Both the position numbers and the translations under genes were made by a program. The notes beneath the pieces are model-generated. The model did no database searches. It saw only the letters and a list, made by a program, of their open reading frames with translations, and was not told the origin of the DNA. From contig CAZJQZ010000158.1 of NCBI GenBank assembly GCA_964548045.1, positions 1-5,051 of the forward strand: a stretch of 5,051 nucleotides of DNA. The letters are read 5' to 3'. The number at the start of each line of letters is the position of its first letter. Within the stretch, counting starts at the first letter, position 1. The DNA is from JBGLNL01 sp964548045. Lineage in GTDB: Bacteria; Chloroflexota; Dehalococcoidia; SZUA-161; SpSt-899. This document shows positions 1-5,051 of this stretch, in pieces.

Positions 1-290
1 CGGCGGACATCCAGAACAAGTTCGCAAACATGGTTAAGGGTTCCTACAAACAGGGGCAATATCACCCCTTGCAGATGGGATATCTCAGGCCCAATCAGGA
101 GTGCTCCCACAATGTCACCCCGATCAAAAACCTTTTCGTCGGAGGAGCGGGTGTCTGGCCGGGTGGCTGCGTAATCTGGGGTCCGGGATACAACTGCGCC
201 AATACAATTGCCGAGGAATGTGGAATTGAGAAATGGTGGAAAGAACCGGAGATCATCACCAAATCCAGAGAGAACGGATATATCCTGTAG
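1..290 (+). CDS. FAD-dependent oxidoreductase, phytoene-desaturase-like (C-terminal part only)
   Basis: The gene enters from upstream of the window. The reading frame is open from base 3 (first full codon GCG) to the TAG at 288-290, giving 95 residues without a start; the internal Met codons are not taken as starts. What is visible is the C-terminal FAD-binding end typical of the phytoene desaturase / NAD(P)-FAD oxidoreductase superfamily: TPIKNLFVGGAG, then a Pro-Gly-Gly stretch and GPGYNCANTIAEE. In this family the segment contacts the flavin and closes the Rossmann-type domain. The gene 30 bp downstream ends with the same pattern (TPxKNL, GAG, YNC, IA, W-x-EP), so the two are tandem paralogues, probably co-transcribed. 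Family members use bound FAD to desaturate, saturate or isomerise hydrophobic substrates; the substrate here is unknown. The catalytic domain lies outside the window, so activity cannot be judged. Confidence 0.88.
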   Translation, partial: ADIQNKFANMVKGSYKQGQYHPLQMGYLRPNQECSHNVTPIKNLFVGGAGVWPGGCVIWGPGYNCANTIAEECGIEKWWKEPEIITKSRENGYIL

Positions 291-312
291 GATCAATCTC
301 AAATATCTTAAA

Positions 313-317
313 AGGAG
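313..317 (+). promoter_or_regulatory. Ribosome binding site of flavoprotein 2
   Basis: AGGAG lies in the 30-bp gap after flavoprotein 1. It is only 3 nt before the ATG at 321 but 6 nt before the second, adjacent ATG at 324. The spacing favours 324 as the true start, which would remove one Met from the protein. No promoter is evident in the gap, consistent with co-transcription with the upstream gene. Confidence 0.8.
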
Positions 318-320
318 TTA

Positions 321-2045
321 ATGATGCCAGATGAAAGTTTTGATGCGGTAATAGTTGGAGGGGGGGCCAAGGCGCTGTACATGGCTATGTACCTGACCAG
401 ATACGCGGGAATGACTTGTGGTATCTTTGAGCAGCGGCACGAAATCGGTGGTGGCCTGGCTACTGAGGAGATAGCCGCAGCCGGTTTTCGCGGCAACCCT
501 CACGCGGTGATGATGTTGCCCTGGTACCATGCCCCAACGTGGCGCGATTTCCCTGAATTCTGCGACTTCGGAACCCAATTTGACCAGCACCTTTGCAGCG
601 ACGGTGCCGTCTTTTTGAAAGATGAGACCTGCCTGGCCATCTACAGTGATAAGCATGACATAAGCCAGGAACGCACGGCAAAAGAGATTGCCCGGTTCTC
701 TGAACAGGATGCCGAAAAATGGCTCAAACTGAGGAAGATGTGGGCAGGCGATGCCATGCAGAGAGTTCAGATGGATATGATGTTCCTTCCCGCGGAGGAA
801 CGTCTCACCGATCCCAACGTGCTCATTAGGAGTGCAGAACTATATCCGGAGTTCCTGGAAGCCGGGTTCAACATAGATTCGCTGATCCTGGCAGCCAGCC
901 CTTTGCGCGTGGCACGTGAATTCTGGGAAAGTCAGGAGATGCAGTACTGTGCTCTCAGATTCAATCTCTCCTCGGCATTCGATGTCAATTATCCGGGGCA
1001 GGGAGTCGTAATGATCGGCTCGTCAGCCAATCTACCCGACCTGAGTTTCGTCAAAGGGGGAACCCATCAGATAGCGCACGCTGCGCATCAGATACTGGTC
1101 CGTGATGGCTGCAAGTTCTTCACCCACTGCCGTGTGGACAAGGTCATCATCGAGAATGGCGAAGCAAAAGGCATCCGCCTGTCCGATGGCTCCGAGATCA
1201 AAGCCAGAAAGCTGGTGGTGAGTACCTTGAGTCCAAATCAACTGGTATTTGGTTTGATCGGCAAAGAGCATTTCAGTAATCTTGAGGTGCGCCGCGTGGA
1301 GCTTCTGGAAGACAAGTTCCAGTGTTTGATGTGGTACAACTTCGCCCTCCGTGAGGCGCCGAAGTACAAAGCATCGGCATTCAACCCGGATATTGATGAA
1401 TGCTTCTGGCTCGGTCTGGCAGATGACCCCGACCCCGAACATATCGCCCGGGAGTGTCTCTGGTCACGACTGGGCAAGTGGCCGCCTCCAATTGAGGACT
1501 TCTGCCCTGTCGTCTGGTGCCACAGCCTGGTTGACCCATCCTTCACGCCAGAAGGGTATCATATCGCCGCCACAGAGCAGAATGGCCCTCCGGCAACCAT
1601 GTTTACCGAGAAAGAATGGATGGACGTTAGACAGAAATATGCTGAAGATCTAATCAGTATCTGGGAGAAGCATGCTCCCAATATGAACTGGGATAACATC
1701 ATAGGTTGCGACTTTAACTCACCATTCGACGCTTTGAAGACGATGAACAGGCATCCCAACGGTAACATGAACGTTATCGATCATGACCCGTGTCAGTTCT
1801 GGGAGAACAGGCCAACTCCTGACTTGGCCAACCACAGGACACCGGTGAAGAACCTCTATGCCACTGGAGCCGGCTGGAATATGCCCACCTCTGGGTCAAG
1901 CGAAGCCTACAACTGCTATAAGATTATCGCCAAGGATATGAATCTAGGCAAGCCATGGGAGGAGCCGGGTAAAGAAGAGCCCGATTCCCTGGTTGAGCAG
2001 GTTAGACTCTGCCTCAAAAGGATGCGGGACAGTGCACAAGAGTAG
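321..2045 (+). CDS. NAD(P)/FAD-dependent oxidoreductase, phytoene-desaturase-like
   Basis: This is a complete 574-residue protein, or 573 if translation starts at the better-spaced ATG at 324. The N-terminus is a dinucleotide-binding beta-alpha-beta fold: DAVIVGGGAKAL at residues 8-19, Glu37 ending the second strand (expected to bind the FAD ribose), then a Gly-rich IGGGLAT at 42-48. Around 243-250 is FVKGGTHQ, the family's GG-T/S motif, followed by a strand region with VDKVIIENGEAKGIRLSDG typical of these flavoproteins. The C-terminal FAD signature is TPVKNLYATGAG at 507-518, ending in SEAYNCYKIIA. The length suits the COG1233-type superfamily (phytoene desaturases, retinol saturases and many uncharacterised anaerobe proteins). 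There is no signal peptide or transmembrane segment, so it is probably cytosolic or membrane-peripheral. The Rossmann motif is atypical: the third glycine of GxGxxG is Ala18, and the usual HNGL is replaced by AKAL. The paralogue ends 30 bp upstream and a GRE gene follows after 168 bp. Substrate and reaction direction cannot be assigned. Confidence 0.93.
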   Translation: MMPDESFDAVIVGGGAKALYMAMYLTRYAGMTCGIFEQRHEIGGGLATEEIAAAGFRGNPHAVMMLPWYHAPTWRDFPEFCDFGTQFDQHLCSDGAVFLKDETCLAIYSDKHDISQERTAKEIARFSEQDAEKWLKLRKMWAGDAMQRVQMDMMFLPAEERLTDPNVLIRSAELYPEFLEAGFNIDSLILAASPLRVAREFWESQEMQYCALRFNLSSAFDVNYPGQGVVMIGSSANLPDLSFVKGGTHQIAHAAHQILVRDGCKFFTHCRVDKVIIENGEAKGIRLSDGSEIKARKLVVSTLSPNQLVFGLIGKEHFSNLEVRRVELLEDKFQCLMWYNFALREAPKYKASAFNPDIDECFWLGLADDPDPEHIARECLWSRLGKWPPPIEDFCPVVWCHSLVDPSFTPEGYHIAATEQNGPPATMFTEKEWMDVRQKYAEDLISIWEKHAPNMNWDNIIGCDFNSPFDALKTMNRHPNGNMNVIDHDPCQFWENRPTPDLANHRTPVKNLYATGAGWNMPTSGSSEAYNCYKIIAKDMNLGKPWEEPGKEEPDSLVEQVRLCLKRMRDSAQE

Positions 2046-2086
2046 TAATTATGGTGAATTAAGGTAACATCGTACTCAGTAATTAT
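2044..2086 (+). repeat. Two 9-bp direct repeats AGTAATTAT
   Basis: AGTAATTAT occurs at 2044-2052, overlapping the stop codon of flavoprotein 2, and again at 2078-2086, starting 34 bp later. The second copy overlaps the first ACTCAG hexamer and the left arm of the hairpin. The function is unknown. The region is AT-rich, so coincidence is possible. Confidence 0.45.
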
Positions 2087-2104
2087 TCGTAGAAGCTGAG
2101 TGCG
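2071..2104 (+). repeat. Inverted repeat / hairpin between flavoprotein 2 and the GRE gene
   Basis: CGTACTCAG (2071-2079) pairs with CTGAGTGCG (2096-2104), giving a 9-bp stem with one G-U pair and a 16-nt loop. No T-run follows (the next bases are GGAAGCC), so it is not a canonical intrinsic terminator. It could slow or attenuate readthrough from the flavoprotein genes, protect the 3' end of their mRNA, or be a dyad protein-binding site, since its arms are two of the five ACTCAG hexamers. Confidence 0.5.
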
Positions 2105-2185
2105 GGAAGCCGGGATCATCTGAGTGGGGTGGTATAATCTATAATGGAAATAATGACAACTCAGTGATAGAATCTTCTCACTCAG
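2074..2185. promoter_or_regulatory. Cluster of five ACTCAG hexamers around the GRE promoter (candidate operator sites)
   Basis: ACTCAG is present on the + strand at 2074-2079, 2159-2164 and 2180-2185, and on the - strand (read as CTGAGT) at 2096-2101 and 2120-2125. Start-to-start distances are 22, 24, 39 and 21 bp, mostly near two helical turns. The two inverted copies extend to a longer direct repeat, CTGAGTGSGG (2096-2105 and 2120-2129). The promoter -10 lies between the second and third pairs. In the rest of the window I found the hexamer only at 1041-1046 and 4725-4730, both inside genes. That a regulator binds here is inference; no regulator gene is in the window. Confidence 0.5.
2130..2145 (+). 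promoter_or_regulatory. Extended -10 promoter for the glycyl radical enzyme gene
   Basis: TGGTATAAT at 2130-2138 is a perfect extended -10 element (TGn plus TATAAT). A second perfect TATAAT follows at 2140-2145, so two registers of initiation are possible. No TTGACA-like box is found 16-18 bp upstream, which fits an extended -10 or activator-dependent sigma-70-type promoter. Transcription would begin around 2145-2153, leaving a leader of roughly 60-70 nt before the GRE start. This suggests the GRE gene can be expressed apart from the upstream flavoproteins. Confidence 0.6.
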
Positions 2186-2200
2186 AAGTAATGAGAGTAA

Positions 2201-2208
2201 AGGAGAGG
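2201..2208 (+). promoter_or_regulatory. Ribosome binding site of the glycyl radical enzyme
   Basis: AGGAGAGG is a strong Shine-Dalgarno sequence. The AGGAG core ends 8 nt before the ATG at 2214. It fixes this ATG as the start; no other good site lies near the in-frame Met further in. Confidence 0.85.
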
Positions 2209-2213
2209 GTAAG

Positions 2214-4772
2214 ATGGTACTCGAAGCTTCGCCGCATAAGATAAGCAAAGACAAAATACCGGCACCCGGCAGCATTTCATTCGAGGACAGGGTAACCAAG
2301 AGTGTGCCCTTTGATTGGGGTTATGGTTCAACAACTCGTGTCAACATGCTCAGGGAGGCTATGTACTGGAAAACGTCGACTACCAAGGAGTGGATCAATG
2401 TCGCCGCCGGGATAGGCAAGTGCAGCTTCCGTGCCGGGCAGGAAGTCAAAATAGATCTGGACAGGGCGAGGCTGGTAACCCAGGCTTATCGGGAGACGGA
2501 GGGGCAGCCTTGGACCATCCGCAAAGCGAAGATGGTAGAGAAGCTCTGTGCCCAGATGCCCATCTTTATCAAGTACGGCGAGCTCATCGTTGGTGACGCG
2601 AACGGTGCACCGGACGAGATTCGATGGTACCCTGAGACGAGTGCGTGGTGGATGCCAGAGGGGATTACCACCGGTGGCTTCTCTGAAATGGTGAACGATG
2701 AAGAGAAAAAGGAAATCATTGAAGAGATCTGCGAGTACTGGAACGGACGGAGTGTAGCGGATCGGGTATGGGATGCCCTGCCCGAGTACGTACATCCACT
2801 GATCGCTGAACAGCTCGGCTGGAGCCTCGGCTTACGCAGTTACGAAGAAAGCCGCACTGTGCCTGCGTACGATTATGAACCACTCTTCAGGGAAGGGCTG
2901 CAGACGAGAATCGATAAAGCAGAGGCGAAGCTGAAGGAACTTAAATCCAGCATTGGAGAGATGGCCCCCGAGGAGTACATGGCAAAGAAGCATCAGTGGG
3001 AAGCCATGGTTATTTGCGGCAGGGCCATGATCCGTTATGCCGCCAGAAACGCGGAACTGGCCAGAGAGCAGGCCGTAGCGGAGAAAAACGAGGCTCGCAA
3101 AAGGGAACTTGAGGAACTGGCCAATATTCTTGACTGGGTTCCGGCAAATCCGCCGCGAACTTTCCACGAGTGTCTTCAGTTCTACTGGATGGTTGAGGTC
3201 ACGGCGCACTTCTTTGCGCATTGTGGAAATGGAAGCGGCGCTCGGCTAGATCAGATATGGTGGCCCTTCTACGCGGCTGATATGGAAGCGGGCCGGATCA
3301 CGAGGGAGAAAGCTCTGGAGCTGGTGGAATGCCTGTTCCTCAAGATTCAGGATCTGGGCTCTCCCCCGGAATGGCCTGTGGTCTTTAGTGCAACCTCGGG
3401 ATTCGATGTGGGATATACGTTCGATATTGGCGGATCTGATGGATACGGCACGGATCTGTCCAACGACTTGAGTTGTGTCATCATGGAGGCACTGGCAAAC
3501 ATCCATGTCAACCAGCCAGCACCGACCGTGCGCTACCATAGCAACATCTCAGCTGACGTTGTGCAAAGAGCCATTGATCTGAACCGGATGGGTATGGGGC
3601 ATCCATCCTGGCACAATGAGGACCTGCTGGAGCAATGGGCCCTCTCAAGAGGCTGGCCACCCGAGGTCGCCAAGCGAGCACAGGCCGCGTGCTGTATGGC
3701 CAACAACATCCCCGGGAAAACGGTCGGCGCTTCGGGGAATGGGACGTTTGGGGCCCTTTTCGCCACAAAACTGCTTGAGGAAGTCATGGGGCTCTTTCAA
3801 GTACCGGACGCACCTGGCAGACCTGACATCAAAGACCCGAGGCAGATGCGGTCGGCCGACGAAATTCTCGATGCCTATTGTGAGCGGTTGCTGTTCAATG
3901 TGAAAATCGGGGCGAATGTCTGGAACATGGCTCAGCAAGCTATCATGGATTACAACCCTGACCCGTGCAACTCGTTCCTGCTGGACGAGGCACTGGAGAG
4001 AGGGATTGACCTGACCCGGCTTCACAAGGAGCAGGACACCTGGCCCATCACGATCCATTTTGGGGGAATCAACCTGGCTGATTCCCTGTCGGCCATTCAG
4101 AAACTCGTCTTCGATGATGGGAAGTACACCTTGGATCAGCTGCTCGAGGCGCTGAGAGCAAACTGGGAAGGACATGAGGTGATGCGTCAGGACTTCCTTA
4201 ACGCTCCCAAGTATGGCAACGACGACGAATATGCTGATGCATGGGCGGTGAAGGTTCTGACCAGAACGTATGACACGATCAGTCAGGTCAGGGATGCCTG
4301 GGGGTGCCCGATTACACTTGATGGGAGCATGGCGGCTGGTTTCCAGTCGATAGGCCTTGGCTGCGGCCCTACTCCAGACGGCAGACTGGGAGGTTCTCCA
4401 TTGGCTGATGGTACCCTGTCGCCTATGATTGGGGCGGATAAGAAAGGTCCAACAGCAGCTCTCAACTCAATTGGTAAAATACCCTTCATGCATACCCAGC
4501 TTCTGAATCAGAGGTTCATGCCCCAGTTTCTCGAGGGAGCGAATAAGAAGCTATTCTCTGATTATCTCAGAGTATGGTATGAAAAGGGAACTATCCCGCA
4601 CATTCAGTTCAATGTTGTTGACAGCCAGGCTCTTCGCCAAGCCCAGGAGTATCCGGATGATTATACCAATCTTCAGATAAGGGTTGCCGGTTACAGCGCC
4701 TTCTGGATTGATCTGGCTACCGAGACTCAGGACGCTATTATTGCCAGGACAGAGCAGTCCATGAGTTGTTAG
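2214..4772 (+). CDS. Glycyl radical enzyme, pyruvate formate-lyase superfamily, substrate unknown (nearest in look to benzylsuccinate synthase alpha)
   Basis: This is a complete 852-residue GRE. After activation such enzymes carry a radical on a C-terminal glycine that is relayed to an active-site cysteine thiyl, which abstracts hydrogen from the substrate. The PFL-like barrel domain spans roughly residues 60-700, with PPRTFHE following a charged helical stretch (about 228-305), GARLDQ at 342-347, and GMGHPSWHNED at 460-470. The active-site loop has Cys493-Cys494-Met-Ala-Asn. By alignment with GCVEP and LCMSP loops of relatives, Cys494 is the likely thiyl residue. The glycyl-radical domain has GPTPDGR at 718-724, SPMIGADKKGPTA after it, and RVAGYSA with radical Gly826. 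Length, Cys-to-Gly spacing and C-terminal wording match the benzylsuccinate synthase branch. However, Ala496 stands where eliminases and arylacetate decarboxylases have Glu, and residues 495-535 contain no Arg, unlike the fumarate-binding loop of X-succinate synthases. It has its own promoter and terminator. No activase is visible nearby. It is soluble and oxygen-sensitive. Superfamily membership is nearly certain; the reaction is unassigned. Confidence 0.96.
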   Translation: MVLEASPHKISKDKIPAPGSISFEDRVTKSVPFDWGYGSTTRVNMLREAMYWKTSTTKEWINVAAGIGKCSFRAGQEVKIDLDRARLVTQAYRETEGQPWTIRKAKMVEKLCAQMPIFIKYGELIVGDANGAPDEIRWYPETSAWWMPEGITTGGFSEMVNDEEKKEIIEEICEYWNGRSVADRVWDALPEYVHPLIAEQLGWSLGLRSYEESRTVPAYDYEPLFREGLQTRIDKAEAKLKELKSSIGEMAPEEYMAKKHQWEAMVICGRAMIRYAARNAELAREQAVAEKNEARKRELEELANILDWVPANPPRTFHECLQFYWMVEVTAHFFAHCGNGSGARLDQIWWPFYAADMEAGRITREKALELVECLFLKIQDLGSPPEWPVVFSATSGFDVGYTFDIGGSDGYGTDLSNDLSCVIMEALANIHVNQPAPTVRYHSNISADVVQRAIDLNRMGMGHPSWHNEDLLEQWALSRGWPPEVAKRAQAACCMANNIPGKTVGASGNGTFGALFATKLLEEVMGLFQVPDAPGRPDIKDPRQMRSADEILDAYCERLLFNVKIGANVWNMAQQAIMDYNPDPCNSFLLDEALERGIDLTRLHKEQDTWPITIHFGGINLADSLSAIQKLVFDDGKYTLDQLLEALRANWEGHEVMRQDFLNAPKYGNDDEYADAWAVKVLTRTYDTISQVRDAWGCPITLDGSMAAGFQSIGLGCGPTPDGRLGGSPLADGTLSPMIGADKKGPTAALNSIGKIPFMHTQLLNQRFMPQFLEGANKKLFSDYLRVWYEKGTIPHIQFNVVDSQALRQAQEYPDDYTNLQIRVAGYSAFWIDLATETQDAIIARTEQSMSC

Positions 4773-4816
4773 TACGCCTGTATGTGGTAAGTCAGTTGGA
4801 CGAGGGGAAAATAGGA

Positions 4817-4873
4817 GTTCTGCCTATTGCCAATTATGGTGGGCTACGGTGTACAATAAGCAGAACCTTTTTT
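4817..4873 (+). terminator. Intrinsic terminator after the glycyl radical enzyme gene
   Basis: GTTCTGC (4817-4823) pairs with GCAGAAC (4860-4866). After one C/A mismatch, TATTG (4825-4829) pairs with CAATA (4854-4858), giving a bipartite 7+5 bp stem with a 24-nt loop. It is followed at once by C and six T's (4868-4873). It starts 44 bp after the GRE stop and closes the transcription unit. On the opposite strand the stem is followed only by a short, interrupted T-rich stretch, so bidirectional function is weak at best. Confidence 0.8.
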
Positions 4874-5051
4874 GACTTCTACTCTTTAGTATAGCACAGC
4901 GCACTATTCTACCAAATAAGACCTTGAGAACCTCTACTTTTAACTGGTACTAATAGAGGGGGGTTTACAGCCCTGTGCTGGATCATCCGGTTTTATACTA
5001 TCCGATCTGGATGCTTATCATATCGAGTACTATCCTGTAATAGCACGTTAT
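4874..5051. other. Non-coding tail without recognisable gene
   Basis: Stop codons occur in all six frames, and no start with a ribosome binding site or tRNA-like fold was seen. The stretch holds two nested inverted repeats (listed separately) and short direct repeats: TACTATCC at 4996-5003 and 5028-5035, and ATAGCAC at 4891-4897 and 5040-5046. It is more AT-rich than the coding parts. It is probably an intergenic spacer running to the next gene outside the window. Confidence 0.6.
4893..4979. repeat. Nested inverted repeats downstream of the terminator
   Basis: An outer pair, AGCACAG (4893-4899) and CTGTGCT (4973-4979), encloses an inner pair, CCTCTA (4931-4936) and TAGAGG (4954-4959) with a 17-nt loop. 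The arms are perfect but short and the outer arms are 73 nt apart. The inner stem is followed by GGGG then only three T's, so it is not a convincing second terminator. It could be the fold of a small structured RNA or simply chance. Confidence 0.3.

Noticed and set aside
2071..2104. Intrinsic terminator after flavoprotein 2
   Set aside because: A hairpin is present but no T-run follows the right arm, so it is kept only as a hairpin of unknown role.
318..4489. Open frames on the minus strand and short plus-strand frames inside the two large genes
   Set aside because: They lie wholly or mainly inside long, well-supported coding genes, have no ribosome binding sites or recognisable motifs, and read as shadow frames.
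2214..4772. Calling the enzyme benzylsuccinate synthase alpha subunit (bssA)
   Set aside because: The C-terminal third is similar, but the active-site loop lacks the LCMSP pattern and any Arg in the fumarate-binding position, and no bssB, bssC or bssD is beside it.
2214..4772. Calling the enzyme pyruvate formate-lyase (pflB) because of the double cysteine
   Set aside because: Length, the charged helical stretch at about 228-305 and the TPDGR/RVAGYSA surroundings fit the larger GRE branch. The residues after CC (MAN) differ from the CVSPM of PFL, and there is no focA or pflA neighbour.
4872..4910. Promoter for a downstream gene (TTGACT with TATAGC or TATTCT)
   Set aside because: The spacers would be 12 or 27 bp, too far from the usual 16-18 bp, and no start codon with a ribosome binding site follows before the window ends.
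4931..4966. Second intrinsic terminator (CCTCTA/TAGAGG hairpin)
   Set aside because: The stem is only 6 bp with a 17-nt loop and is followed by GGGG and just three T's.

Overview
The window holds three protein-coding genes, all on the + strand, in a mid-GC, densely coded bacterial region. They are the last 95 codons of one phytoene-desaturase-type flavoprotein, a complete second flavoprotein of the same superfamily, and a complete 852-residue glycyl radical enzyme (GRE). GREs are destroyed by oxygen, so the host is almost certainly an anaerobe or lives anaerobically part of the time. Perfect TATAAT boxes, strong AGGAG ribosome binding sites and an intrinsic terminator indicate a bacterium. 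The phylum cannot be read from this sequence; Chloroflexota and Desulfobacterota are guesses only.

Layout. Positions 1-290 are the C-terminal end of flavoprotein 1. A 30-bp gap carrying an AGGAG site leads to flavoprotein 2 (321-2045, possibly starting at 324). The two share their C-terminal FAD-binding signature, so they are tandem paralogues and probably one transcription unit. A 168-bp intergenic region (2046-2213) follows. It holds an extended -10 promoter, five copies of the hexamer ACTCAG (three on +, two on -), a hairpin, and the GRE ribosome binding site. The GRE gene runs 2214-4772. About 45 bp after its stop lies a bipartite hairpin followed by six T's, a good intrinsic terminator. 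The last ~180 bp has no gene, only modest inverted and direct repeats.

The GRE is the most interesting object. Its C-terminal third resembles the benzylsuccinate-synthase (X-succinate synthase) branch, with the radical glycine at Gly826 in RVAGYSA. Its active-site loop, however, reads CCMAN (Cys493-Cys494-Met-Ala-Asn). It lacks the Glu two residues after the catalytic Cys found in eliminases and arylacetate decarboxylases. It also has no arginine where the X-succinate synthases place their fumarate-binding Arg. The double cysteine recalls pyruvate formate-lyase, but the rest of the protein does not. I read it as a GRE of unassigned reaction.

How the genes may work together is inference. Two flavoproteins of a family acting on hydrophobic, often polyunsaturated or cyclic substrates sit directly before a divergent GRE, which would fit anaerobic conversion of a hydrophobic or aromatic compound. 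No GRE-activating radical-SAM enzyme and no small accessory subunit is visible, so the activase must be encoded elsewhere.
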